A program made the position numbers and the translations under genes. Below the pieces are notes generated by a model. The model was not told the origin of the DNA, made no database searches, and was given only the letters and a program-made list of their open reading frames with translations. DNA of 64,000 nt from Pseudomonas sp. PDM05 (GTDB taxonomy: Bacteria > Pseudomonadota > Gammaproteobacteria > Pseudomonadales > Pseudomonadaceae). Positions 25,594 through 33,519 of this stretch are shown piece after piece. The stretch spans positions 29,309-93,308 of the forward strand of contig NZ_JACVAC010000017.1 of NCBI RefSeq assembly GCF_014851685.1, written 5' to 3'. Position 1 is the stretch's first letter; the number at the start of each line of letters is the position of its first letter.

Positions 25594-27015
25594 TCAATGC
25601 ACAATCGGCACCGGTTCACCGGCCACCGCGCGGCGTTGCCGGAAGCTGTACAGGTAGCAGAGCAGTCCGAGCAGGAACACCACGCCGCTGGCCAACCGCG
25701 CCCAAAACAACCCGTGCAGATGTTCGGTGGTGGCCATGAACGGCAGCGCCACACCGTCCACCGGCCAGCGTTGCAGCCACACCTGTACGGCGCCGGCGGC
25801 GGTGAGGAACAGGGTGATCATCACCATCGACAGCACCATCAGCCAGAAGCCCCAGACCTCGATGGTCTGCGAGCGGGCATCCGGCGCTTCGCCGAGGCCA
25901 CGCAGGCGCGGCATGGCGTAGCTGATCAGGGTCATCACGATCATGGCGTAGGCGCCGAAGAACGCCAGGTGACCGTGGGCCGCGGTGAGTTGGGTGCCGT
26001 GGGTGTAGAAGTTGACCGGGGCCAAGGTGTGCAGGAACCCCCAGACCCCGGCGCCGAAGAACGCTGTCACCGTGGTGCCCTTGGCCCACAACGTTGCGGC
26101 ACGGTTGGGGTGCTGGCGCCGGCGGCGTTTGACCATGGTGAAGGCGAACATCACCATCGCCAGGAACGGCAGCGGTTCCAGTGCCGAGAAGATCGAACCG
26201 ACCCACAGCCACACCTGCGGCGCGCCGATCCAGAAGAAGTGGTGCCCGGTGCCGATGATCCCGGTGATCAAGGCCATGGCGATGATCACGTACAGCCATT
26301 TTTCCACCACCTCACGGTCGACGCCGGTGACCTTGATCAGCACGAACGCGAGCATCGAGCCCATGATCAATTCCCACACACCTTCGACCCACAGGTGCAC
26401 CACCCACCACCAGTAGAACTTGTCCCGCGCCAGGTTGCCGGGGTTGTAGAAGGAGAAGAGGAAGAACACCGCCAGGCCGATCAGCCCGGTCATCATCACC
26501 ATACTGACCGTGGTCTTGCGGCCCTTGAGCAGGGTCATGCCGATGTTGTAGAGAAAGCCCAGGCATACCACGACGATGCCCATCTTGGTGATGGTCGGTT
26601 GCTCCAGGAACTCACGGCCCATGGTTGGCAGCAGTTCGTTGTGGGTCAGCTTGGCCAGCGCCGCGTAGGGCACCAACAGGTAGCCAAGGATGGTCAACAC
26701 CCCGGCCACGGCAAACACCCAGAACAACAGGATCGCCAGTTTCGGACTGTGCAGCTCGCGGTCCGCTTCCTCGGGCACCAGGTAATACGCGGCGCCCATG
26801 AAGCCGAACAGCAGCCATACGATCAACAGGTTGGTGTGGACCATCCGTGCCACGTTGAACGGGATCAGCGGGAACAGGAAGTCGCCCACCACGTATTGCA
26901 GGCCCATGATCAGACCGAACAGCACCTGGCCGACAAACAGTATCAGGGCAAACACAAAGTAGGGTTTGGCCACGGCCTGGGATTGGAATTTCAGATAGGG
27001 ATTGACGCTGCGCAT
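25594..27015 (-). CDS. norB: Nitric oxide reductase large subunit NorB
   Basis: 473-aa heme-copper oxidase superfamily protein with 12 membrane helices, the catalytic subunit of cytochrome c-dependent NO reductase (2 NO to N2O). Visible landmarks are YVVGDFLFPLIPFNVARMVHTN with the low-spin heme His, WWVVHLWVEGVWE with the FeB ligands, and GTGHHFFWIG. These keep the glutamates typical of cNOR. It follows norC by 3 bp. Confidence 0.97.
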   Translation of the reverse strand: MRSVNPYLKFQSQAVAKPYFVFALILFVGQVLFGLIMGLQYVVGDFLFPLIPFNVARMVHTNLLIVWLLFGFMGAAYYLVPEEADRELHSPKLAILLFWVFAVAGVLTILGYLLVPYAALAKLTHNELLPTMGREFLEQPTITKMGIVVVCLGFLYNIGMTLLKGRKTTVSMVMMTGLIGLAVFFLFSFYNPGNLARDKFYWWWVVHLWVEGVWELIMGSMLAFVLIKVTGVDREVVEKWLYVIIAMALITGIIGTGHHFFWIGAPQVWLWVGSIFSALEPLPFLAMVMFAFTMVKRRRRQHPNRAATLWAKGTTVTAFFGAGVWGFLHTLAPVNFYTHGTQLTAAHGHLAFFGAYAMIVMTLISYAMPRLRGLGEAPDARSQTIEVWGFWLMVLSMVMITLFLTAAGAVQVWLQRWPVDGVALPFMATTEHLHGLFWARLASGVVFLLGLLCYLYSFRQRRAVAGEPVPIVH

Positions 27016-27018
27016 GGC

Positions 27019-27459
27019 TCAGCCCTCCTTGTTCGGTGGCCAGTTATTGGTGTCGATCTTCGAGCTCCATTTGAGGAACTCGGCCAGATCACCCACCTCC
27101 TGGTCACTGAGATTGAATTGCGGCATGGCCCGGCGCCCGGGCACACCCAGGGGTTGCATCTTCATCCAGGCGTGCAGGAACGGCTTGAACCCTTCTTCAC
27201 CGCCCCGGCGCTGGAACACATTGCCCAACTCCGGCGCGAAGTACGCGCCCTCGCCCAACAGGGTGTGGCAGCCGACGCAGTTGTTGCGCTCCCACACACC
27301 CTTGCCGCGCACCACCGCTTCGGTGAGCTGGTCGACGTTGCTGCGAGTGGGAAAGGTCTGTTCGGTGTGGTAGGTCAGGGCCAGGAAAATCAGGAAGAAG
27401 AACACGCTTCCTCCGAAGTAGATATTCCTGGCCATGCCCTTGGTGAAGGTCTCTGACAT
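27019..27459 (-). CDS. norC: Nitric oxide reductase cytochrome c subunit NorC
   Basis: 146-aa membrane-anchored cytochrome c: an N-terminal helix (about 13-30) then a heme c site CVGCH (61-65) and a distal methionine in RRAMPQF. It passes electrons to NorB. The ATG at 27459 follows GAGGA; an ATG at 27474 in frame has no Shine-Dalgarno. The length equals that of P. aeruginosa NorC. A perfect Dnr/Anr box stands upstream at 27519-27532. Confidence 0.96.
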   Translation of the reverse strand: MSETFTKGMARNIYFGGSVFFFLIFLALTYHTEQTFPTRSNVDQLTEAVVRGKGVWERNNCVGCHTLLGEGAYFAPELGNVFQRRGGEEGFKPFLHAWMKMQPLGVPGRRAMPQFNLSDQEVGDLAEFLKWSSKIDTNNWPPNKEG

Positions 27460-27518
27460 GGTCGTCTTCCTCATGGCTTGGCGGGGGCCATGATAGGAAG
27501 GCGGGGTGTGAAAAGTGA

Positions 27519-27532
27519 TTGATGGCGATCAA
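27519..27532 (-). promoter_or_regulatory. Dnr/Anr box of the norCBD promoter
   Basis: TTGATGGCGATCAA is a perfect TTGAT-N4-ATCAA. TATCAT (27490-27495, leftward) is centred 33 bp away, giving a transcript start near 27484. It sits just beyond the 3' end of the insert gene at 27570. Confidence 0.85.
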
Positions 27533-27569
27533 GAAGTGCGGATTGTGGAGGGGCCTGGCCCTCCCACAT

Positions 27570-27926
27570 TTAAGTCAACATCAATCCTGCTGCTGTCATG
27601 GTCAGCGCAGCGAGGTGAGTGATGGCACACGGGATGATGATCCAGCGTTTTAATTGCCCCGGCACACTTGCAACTTCATCAAGATCCACGAGCCTTCGCC
27701 AGTAGAACACTTTAGGCATCACCAACACATACGCCATCAGATTCAACCGCAAAGGCTTCCCATCGAGAGGCAAGCTGCGAAACAAGTGCTTGCAGGAAAC
27801 TATGAATACGCTGTGAGGCAAGTAACCTTCTGCTGCTTCAAGCTTGGTGAACATACTGTAATAGAGCAGAGGAAGGCTAAGTATCATGACCACTCCTGCG
27901 CCCATGCCTATGAACTCAAGATTCAT
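27570..27926 (-). CDS. Small membrane protein, probable immunity protein 1
   Basis: 118-aa protein with about three predicted membrane helices (residues 5-25, 65-85, 92-115) and a conserved loop PKVFYWRRLVDLDEVA. I do not recognise the family. Its ATG overlaps the stop of the upstream glycine-zipper gene by 4 bp (ATGA). A paralogue at 28735-29094 stands behind a remnant of the same upstream gene. This pairing, overlap and tandem duplication resemble a toxin or effector with an inner-membrane immunity protein. Function is inferred from layout only. Confidence 0.7.
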   Translation of the reverse strand: MNLEFIGMGAGVVMILSLPLLYYSMFTKLEAAEGYLPHSVFIVSCKHLFRSLPLDGKPLRLNLMAYVLVMPKVFYWRRLVDLDEVASVPGQLKRWIIIPCAITHLAALTMTAAGLMLT

Positions 27927-28365
27927 CGTTCACTCCGGGAGCTTTCATAGAGATAAGTGCCCACGTGCTCTCCAAGCTTATTGCCCTGCGTACCTCCTAA
28001 TAGCCCACCGGCCGTACCTCCGACAATTGCACAAGCCAGAGCTCCAGTACCCGCTGTAGGTATACCGAACACCGCAGCACAAGCGATCACCGCTGTCGAT
28101 GCGCCCAGGTAGCCCATACGAGCCGCCCCAGCCACCCCAAACACCAGCTTTCCACCCTCGACATAAGCTTGGCTGCTTCAGTGGTGCACGACGCCGTGCG
28201 ACTATCGCCGATGATCACCCGTTGCCCAGGCAGCACCACGGTATTGCGCAGACGTTGGTTGAGAGTCTCGAATTTTGCCTGGCTATGCGGATCAAGCGCC
28301 AAACTGAGTTTGAGCAATGGGTAGGGTTGCGGTCGTTCATTGATAAATGCGTAGGGTCCTTGCAT
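27923..28365 (-). pseudogene. Glycine-zipper putative toxin/effector, frameshifted
   Basis: Two frames join into one protein of about 147 residues. The first part (from the ATG at 28365, GGAGG 8 nt upstream) begins MQGPYAFINERPQPYP and reads to about EAAKLM. After a one-base loss near 28155 the reading continues in the next frame as YVEGGKLVFGVAGAARMGY. The C-terminal half has a glycine-zipper hydrophobic segment (ACAIVGGTAGGLLGGTQG), typical of membrane-inserting toxins. The promoter candidate TATAGT lies at 28395-28400. The frameshift could be real decay or a base-calling error. I do not recognise the family by name. Confidence 0.6.
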
Positions 28366-28382
28366 CGCATGCACCTCCAAGA

Positions 28383-28507
28383 CTGTGGCGCACGACTATA
28401 GGAAAGCACCGCAGAAGGAGTAAGGCAGCGTCCGGGGCGTAACTCATGTTTCGGAAATGAACTACAAATGACCAGGCAATTACCTACCAAAACCTGCCAC
28501 TGGTCAC
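28383..28507. repeat. Direct repeat, copy 1 (toxin promoter region)
   Basis: About 125 bp directly repeated at 29161-29285 with only a few differences, immediately upstream of the glycine-zipper gene. It contains the TATAGT -10 candidate. In both places it abuts an inverted-repeat doublet. It marks the duplicated cassette. Confidence 0.92.
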
Positions 28508-28641
28508 TGTAGTGAGCGGGCTTGCCCCGCGCCGGGTGGCGAAGCCGCCCCAAACGGTCCGCGGTGGTGTTTCAGGAGGACCGAGGTGCCTGGATCTGGG
28601 GCGGCTGCGCCACCCAGCGCGGGGCAAGCCCGCTCACTACA
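28508..28641. repeat. Inverted-repeat doublet element, about 134 bp
   Basis: Same element and same internal orientation as at 20931 (GTGTTTCAG toward the right). The rest of the gap to 28734 shows no gene. Confidence 0.92.
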
Positions 28642-28734
28642 GTGGCCTGTTTGTCAGAGCGTTTTGTGCTGACCCCATCCTACATTTTGATTGCTATACA
28701 CCCGCCGGCATCAGGTATTTATGAGTGTTGTGCC

Positions 28735-29094
28735 TTATAAATAAAGAGCTAACCCAGTGGCGGTCATGACCGCTCCAGAAAGGTTGAGCACCAGGCAGGG
28801 CGCGATGATCCAGATTTTTAATCTGCGTGGGATTCTTGCCACCTCATCAAGATCCACAAGCCTTCGCCAGTAAAAGACTTTCGGCACGATCAACACATAG
28901 GCCAGCAGCATTAATCGCATGGCCTTCCCCTCAAAAGGTTGAGCGCGAAATAGATACTTGTTTGAGACGATGAAAACGCTATGGGGCAAATAGTTTTCCG
29001 CTGTTTCCAGCTTGGTAAGCATGCTGTAAGCGATCCCTGGAAAACTAAGTATCATGATCAGCGCAGCAACTATGCCGACTAGTTCCCAGTCCAT
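28735..29094 (-). CDS. Small membrane protein, probable immunity protein 2
   Basis: 119-aa paralogue of the protein at 27570-27926. It shares the N-terminal helix, the YLPHSVFIVS stretch, KVFYWRRLVDLDEVA and the C-terminal helix, with differences spread throughout, so the copies have diverged. It is intact, whereas the gene that should precede it survives only as about 20 codons (29096-29157). The duplicated promoter region (29161-29285) now lies directly ahead, so this orphan may still be expressed. Confidence 0.7.
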   Translation of the reverse strand: MDWELVGIVAALIMILSFPGIAYSMLTKLETAENYLPHSVFIVSNKYLFRAQPFEGKAMRLMLLAYVLIVPKVFYWRRLVDLDEVARIPRRLKIWIIAPCLVLNLSGAVMTATGLALYL

Positions 29095-29095
29095 T

Positions 29096-29157
29096 TAATT
29101 CCCCGCGCTTTCGTAAAGGCAAACACCCACATTTTCCCCAAAGCGGTTTCCGTACCC
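29096..29157 (-). pseudogene. Remnant of a second glycine-zipper gene
   Basis: The translation GYGNRFGENVGVCLYESAGN aligns with the C-terminus of the intact-length relative (GNKLGEHVGTYLYES). It ends with TAA directly before the second membrane gene. The 5' side joins the promoter repeat at 29161, so nearly the whole toxin frame has been deleted. Confidence 0.7.
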
Positions 29158-29160
29158 ACT

Positions 29161-29285
29161 CTGTGGCGCACGACTATAGGAAGGCACCGCAGAAGGAGTA
29201 AGGCAGCGTCCGGGGCGTAACTCGTGTTTCGGAAATGAACTACAAATGACCAGGCAATTGCCTACCAAAACCTGCCACTGGTCAC
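29161..29285. repeat. Direct repeat, copy 2
   Basis: Near-identical to 28383-28507. It is fused on its left to the last codons of the deleted glycine-zipper gene. Confidence 0.92.
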
Positions 29286-29405
29286 TGTAGTGAGCGGGCT
29301 TGCCCCGCGCTGGGTGGCGAAGCCGCCCCAAATCCCGGCGCCTCGGTATTCCTGAAACACCGCGGCGGACTGTTTGGGGCGGCTTCGCCACCCAGCGCGG
29401 GGCAA
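29286..29405. repeat. Inverted-repeat doublet, truncated at its right end
   Basis: Begins TGTAGTGAGCGGGCTTGCCC, but the closing arm stops at GCGCGGGGCAA and lacks AGCCCGCTCACTACA. The central spacer runs opposite to the copies at 20931 and 28508 and matches the copy at 40095. Confidence 0.88.
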
Positions 29406-29415
29406 AAAGGCGCGG

Positions 29416-29649
29416 TCAGAAGATTGCGCCGACAAGCAGCGCCAGCACCACGGTCCATCCCAACAGCATCAGCCGCCACCCCCAGGGTGCATGCCGCAAT
29501 TCCATGAACCCGTCCGCAATCAGCCACGCCTTCGAGACCGCCAACAGCAGCACCGCCCACCACACGCCTGCAGCGCCCGCCAGCACCGTCCCGGCACTCA
29601 GCGACACCAACACCGCCCAACACACCAGCAACCCCTGCGACGTGCTCAT
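29416..29649 (-). CDS. norF: NorF-like small membrane protein (COX subunit IV-like)
   Basis: 77-aa protein with three predicted helices, of the size and hydrophobic pattern of NorF/prokaryotic cytochrome oxidase subunit IV (KAWLIADGFMELRHAPWGWR). It follows norE by 7 bp, as norEF do in other denitrifiers, and AAGGA precedes the ATG. Its precise role is unclear; in Paracoccus norEF affect NO reductase activity. Last gene of nirQ-norE-norF before the inserted cassettes. Confidence 0.8.
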   Translation of the reverse strand: MSTSQGLLVCWAVLVSLSAGTVLAGAAGVWWAVLLLAVSKAWLIADGFMELRHAPWGWRLMLLGWTVVLALLVGAIF

Positions 29650-29656
29650 CGATCCT

Positions 29657-30211
29657 TCATCCCATCACATACACCACCGGAAACAACACCACCCACACCA
29701 GGTCGACCATGTGCCAATACAACACGCCCGACTCCACCCCGCTTATCGCCACCCTTCCCCGCCAGCATCCCACCGCCAGCCACCCGAGGATTACCATGCC
29801 CAGCAGCACATGCAGGAAATGAAACCCCGTCAATACCCAGTACAAAGTGAAGAACCGGCTGTATTCCAAGCCCAGCCCAACCCCCGCCAGGTGGGCGTAT
29901 TCCTCCAGCTTGATGCCCACGTAAATCAACGCTGCCAACAACGCCGCGCAAAACCACCCGGCACCGCGCCGCGATGGCTGCCCACGCACTTGTTGCAACC
30001 CCAGCGCGGCGCACAATCCAGCGGTCAGCAGGCTCACGGTCATCGCCAGCCCGGTGGAGCTGTCCAGCTGGCTGCGGCCCAGGGCAAACACTTCGGGTTC
30101 AAGGCGCTGCGTCACGGCAAACGTCAGGATCAAAATCGCAAACACCGTCAACTCGGCGAGGATGAAAAACCACATCGCCAAGTCGCCCGGCAGGCGCCGT
30201 GATTCAAGCAA
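29657..30211 (-). CDS. norE: NorE, cytochrome oxidase subunit III-like protein
   Basis: 184-aa protein with five predicted helices and the COX III landmarks GFHFLHVLLGM and YWHMVDLVWVVLFPVVY. NorE accompanies NO reductase and supports its activity. The best start is a TTG at 30211 overlapping the nirQ stop by 8 bp, because the next ATG (30175) would remove the conserved RRLPGDLA leader. It is probably translated by coupling to nirQ. Confidence 0.9.
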   Translation of the reverse strand: MLESRRLPGDLAMWFFILAELTVFAILILTFAVTQRLEPEVFALGRSQLDSSTGLAMTVSLLTAGLCAALGLQQVRGQPSRRGAGWFCAALLAALIYVGIKLEEYAHLAGVGLGLEYSRFFTLYWVLTGFHFLHVLLGMVILGWLAVGCWRGRVAISGVESGVLYWHMVDLVWVVLFPVVYVMG

Positions 30212-30980
30212 AGTGCACGTCCACCACGTCCATCAGCGCCGCGACGGTATGCGGGTCGTCGCTCAAGGCCTGGGCCAGGCAGGCCAGGCAGGCTTCACGC
30301 GGTGGCATGCCGGCGGCGATCAGGCGGGCGGTGAAGATCAGCAGGCGCGTGGAGGCGACTTCCTCCAGGTCGTGTTGATCGAGACGCCGCAACGCCTGGC
30401 CCAGGCGCACCACTTCGGCGGCCAGCGCACTGTCCACCTGGGCCTCCTGGGCGACGATACGCGCTTCATCGGCTGGCGCCGGATAGTCGAAGCGCATCGC
30501 CACGAAACGCTGGCGGGTGCTGGGTTTCATACCCTTGAGCAGGTTCTGGTAGCCGGGGTTGTACGACACCACCAGCATGAACGACGGCGGCGCCTTGACC
30601 ACTTCGCCGGTGCGTTCCAGATACAGCTCGCGGCGGTCGTCGGCCACCGGGTGCAGAACCACAGTGGTGTCCTGGCGCGCCTCGACCACTTCATCGAGGT
30701 AGCAGATGCCACCTTCGCGCACCGCACGGGTCAGCGGGCCGTCCTGCCACCAGGTGCCTTGGGCGCCGATCAGGTGGCGGCCGACCAGGTCGGCGGCGCT
30801 TAGATCGTCGTGGCAGGCCACGGTGTACAGCGGCAACTGCAAGCGGTGCGCCATGTGCTGCACAAAGCGGGTTTTGCCGCAGCCGGTCGGGCCTTTGATC
30901 AGCACCGGCATGCGGTGGCGCCAGGCATGCTCGAACAGCAGGCATTCATTGTCGACGGGTTGGTAGAAAGGTTCGCTCAT
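30204..30980 (-). CDS. nirQ: MoxR-type AAA+ ATPase NirQ/NorQ
   Basis: 258-aa AAA+ protein with Walker A GPTGCGKT (30-37), Walker B ICYLDEV and an arginine-finger-like STRQRFVAMRFDYP. It partners NorD to activate NO reductase (and affects cd1 in some species). The ATG at 30980 gives the usual family length (260 in P. aeruginosa); the same frame continues upstream into the nirS control region without NirQ character. It is transcribed divergently from nirS across 193 bp. Confidence 0.95.
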   Translation of the reverse strand: MSEPFYQPVDNECLLFEHAWRHRMPVLIKGPTGCGKTRFVQHMAHRLQLPLYTVACHDDLSAADLVGRHLIGAQGTWWQDGPLTRAVREGGICYLDEVVEARQDTTVVLHPVADDRRELYLERTGEVVKAPPSFMLVVSYNPGYQNLLKGMKPSTRQRFVAMRFDYPAPADEARIVAQEAQVDSALAAEVVRLGQALRRLDQHDLEEVASTRLLIFTARLIAAGMPPREACLACLAQALSDDPHTVAALMDVVDVHFA

Positions 30981-31056
30981 GACACAGGTCCACAGCTGAT
31001 TTGCGGCCACGCTAAGGGCGCCTGCGACAACCTGGCAAGCGCTACCCAAAGCAAAC

Positions 31057-31070
31057 TTGATCGCCGTCAA
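31057..31070 (+). promoter_or_regulatory. Dnr/Anr box of the nirS promoter
   Basis: TTGATCGCCGTCAA fits TTGAT-N4-RTCAA. CATAGT (31092-31097) is centred 31 bp downstream, predicting a nirS transcript start near 31105. No separate box was found for nirQ in the 193-bp gap. Confidence 0.82.
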
Positions 31071-31173
31071 GCGAGCATTCCAACACCTCGCCATAGTCTG
31101 GCCAGGCACTAAGAACCTGCGCCCGCACCCCGTTGCGCGGCACCGCAAAGGTCTCGCCTGAGGAGTAAATGGA

Positions 31174-32847
31174 ATGCTGACTCGCAACAGAACCACCTTC
31201 ACCTTGAGCCTCGCCAGCCTGAGCTGCGCACTGGCCCTCGCCCTGCCCTTGAACGCCCATGGCGCGGTCACGCCTGCCGTGGTGAAAACCGCCGGCGCGC
31301 CGGACATGAGCCAGGCCGACTTCGACACCTCCAAGCAGATTTACTTCGAACGCTGCGCCGGTTGCCACGGTGTGCTGCGCAAGGGCGCCACCGGCAAACC
31401 GCTGACCCCGGACATCACCCAGTCCCGTGGCCAGGCCTACCTCGAAGCGTTGATCACCTACGGCTCCCCCGCCGGCATGCCGAACTGGGGCACCTCCAAT
31501 GCGCTGACCAAGGCGCAGATCAGCAGCATGGCCAGCTTTATCCAGCACACCGCGCCCACCCCGCCGGAATGGGGCATGGCCGAGACGCTCAAGACCTGGA
31601 AAGTCCTGGTCAAACCTGAAGACCGGCCCAAGCACCAGCTGAATAAACTCAACCTGGAAAACCTGTTCTCCGTAACCCTGCGCGACGACGGCAAGATCGC
31701 CCTGATCGACGGCGACACCAAGCAGATCGTCAAGCTGATCGACACCGGCTATGCCGTGCACATCTCGCGCATCTCCGCCTCGGGCCGCTACCTGCTGGTG
31801 ATCGGCCGCGACGCCAAGATCGACATGATCGACCTGTGGCCCGCCGAGCCGACCAAGGTCGCCGAGATCAAAGTGGGCATCGAAGCGCGTTCGGTGGAGA
31901 CCTCCAAGTTCAAGGGCTTCGAGGACAAGTACACCATCGCCGGTTCCTACTGGCCGCCGCAGTTCACCATCATGGACGGCGAAACCCTGGAGCCCAAGCA
32001 GATCGTCTCGACCCGTGGCATGACCGTCGACAAGCAGGAGTACCACCCCGAACCGCGGGTGGCGGCAATCATTGCGTCCCACGAATGGCCGGAGTTCATC
32101 GTCAACGTCAAGGAAACCGGCAAGGTCATGCTGGTCAATTACCAGGACATCAAGAACCTCACCATCACCACCATCGACGCCGCGCCGTTCCTGCATGACG
32201 GCGGTTGGGACAGTACCCACCGCTACTTCCTCACGGCAGCCAACAACTCGAACAAGGTCGCGGTGATCGACTCCAAGCAGCGCACCCTCACCGCTCTGGT
32301 CGACGTCGGCAAGACCCCACACCCCGGGCGTGGCGCCAACTTCGTGCACCCGCAATACGGCCCGGTGTGGGCCACCAGTCACTTGGGCGATGGCGGGATT
32401 TCGGTGATCGGCACCGACCCGGTCAAGCACGCGCAATACGCCTGGAAACAAGTGGCATCGCTCAGCGGCCAGGGTGGTGGTTCGCTGTTTATCAAGACCC
32501 ACCCCAACTCCCACCACCTGTATGTCGACACCACCCTCAACCCCGACGCCAAGCTGAGCCAGTCGGTCGCCGTGTTCGACATCAACAACCTCGACAAAGG
32601 CTACAGCGTGCTGCCGATTGCCGAGTACTCGGGGATCAAGCAAGGCGCGTTGCGCGTGGTGCAACCGGAATACAACAAGGCCGGTGACGAGGTGTGGTTC
32701 TCGGTGTGGAACGGCCAGACCGAGGAATCGGCGCTGGTGGTGATCGACGACAAGACCTTGAAGCTCAAACACGTGATCAAGGACAAGCGCCTGATCACAC
32801 CCACCGGCAAGTTCAACGTGTTCAACACCCAACACGACATTTATTGA
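31174..32847 (+). CDS. nirS: Cytochrome cd1 nitrite reductase NirS
   Basis: 557-aa periplasmic homodimeric enzyme reducing nitrite to NO. It has a Sec signal (about 1-30), an N-terminal cytochrome c domain with heme site CAGCH (61-65), and an eight-bladed heme d1 propeller ending in KFNVFNTQHDIY. Active-site histidines lie in WPPQFTIMDG-flanking and GRGANFVHPQYG segments. GAGGAG stands 8 nt before the ATG. It is the first gene of nirSMCFDLGHJEN. Confidence 0.98.
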   Translation: MLTRNRTTFTLSLASLSCALALALPLNAHGAVTPAVVKTAGAPDMSQADFDTSKQIYFERCAGCHGVLRKGATGKPLTPDITQSRGQAYLEALITYGSPAGMPNWGTSNALTKAQISSMASFIQHTAPTPPEWGMAETLKTWKVLVKPEDRPKHQLNKLNLENLFSVTLRDDGKIALIDGDTKQIVKLIDTGYAVHISRISASGRYLLVIGRDAKIDMIDLWPAEPTKVAEIKVGIEARSVETSKFKGFEDKYTIAGSYWPPQFTIMDGETLEPKQIVSTRGMTVDKQEYHPEPRVAAIIASHEWPEFIVNVKETGKVMLVNYQDIKNLTITTIDAAPFLHDGGWDSTHRYFLTAANNSNKVAVIDSKQRTLTALVDVGKTPHPGRGANFVHPQYGPVWATSHLGDGGISVIGTDPVKHAQYAWKQVASLSGQGGGSLFIKTHPNSHHLYVDTTLNPDAKLSQSVAVFDINNLDKGYSVLPIAEYSGIKQGALRVVQPEYNKAGDEVWFSVWNGQTEESALVVIDDKTLKLKHVIKDKRLITPTGKFNVFNTQHDIY

Positions 32848-32871
32848 GCCTGATCAACAAGGGAATCTGCC

Positions 32872-33186
32872 ATGAAAAATATGCTCCTCGCACTGCTCGC
32901 CAGCACCGCGTTTATCGGCCTGCAACCGGCCCTCGCCCAGGACGGCCCGGCGCTGTTCAAGAGCAAACCGTGCGCGGCGTGCCACAGCATCGACAGCAAA
33001 GTCGTCGGGCCGGCGCTCAAGGATGTGGCCGCCAAGAACGCGGCGGTAAAAGACGCGGCCACCACCCTTGCCAGCCACATCAAGAACGGCACCCAGGGCA
33101 ACTGGGGACCGATCCCGATGCCGCCGAACCAGGTGACGGATGACGAAGCGAAGACGTTGGCCACCTGGATCCTGACCTTGAAATAA
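32872..33186 (+). CDS. nirM: Cytochrome c551 NirM
   Basis: 104-aa precursor with a signal peptide cut after residue 22, heme motif CAACH (34-38) and a distal methionine in GPIPMPPN. It is the small soluble electron donor to NirS. It lies 24 bp after nirS. Confidence 0.96.
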   Translation: MKNMLLALLASTAFIGLQPALAQDGPALFKSKPCAACHSIDSKVVGPALKDVAAKNAAVKDAATTLASHIKNGTQGNWGPIPMPPNQVTDDEAKTLATWILTLK

Positions 33187-33201
33187 CCCGAGGAGCGCGC
33201 C

Positions 33202-33519
33202 ATGCAAGTTTCGATGATCGGTGCGGCCATGGCGCTGCTGCTACTCATTCCCCTGCCCGTCGGCGCTGCCGTGGATGCACGCCGCCTGGAACACCTGCTG
33301 ACCCAGGACTGCGGCGCGTGCCACGGCCTGTACCTCACTGGCGGCCTCGGCCCGCCGCTGACGCCCCAGGCCTTGGCCGGTAAAAGCCGCGACAGCCTGA
33401 TCGCCACCGTGGCCTACGGCCGCCCTACCCGCGCCATGCCCGGTTGGGCGCCGCTGCTCAACGCCAGTGAAATCGCCTGGCTGGTCGACCGTCTCTTGAG
33501 AGGAAGCCTCGCGCCATGA
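33202..33519 (+). CDS. nirC: NirC, c-type cytochrome
   Basis: 105-aa exported cytochrome c with heme motif CGACH (37-41) and distal methionine in RAMPGWAPLL. NirC is reported to pass electrons to NirS or to assist heme d1 completion. It overlaps nirF by 4 bp. Confidence 0.93.
   Translation: MQVSMIGAAMALLLLIPLPVGAAVDARRLEHLLTQDCGACHGLYLTGGLGPPLTPQALAGKSRDSLIATVAYGRPTRAMPGWAPLLNASEIAWLVDRLLRGSLAP

Noticed and set aside
31047..31056. TACCCAA as a NarL heptamer near nirQ
   Set aside because: One mismatch and no second heptamer at 2-bp spacing, so not supported.
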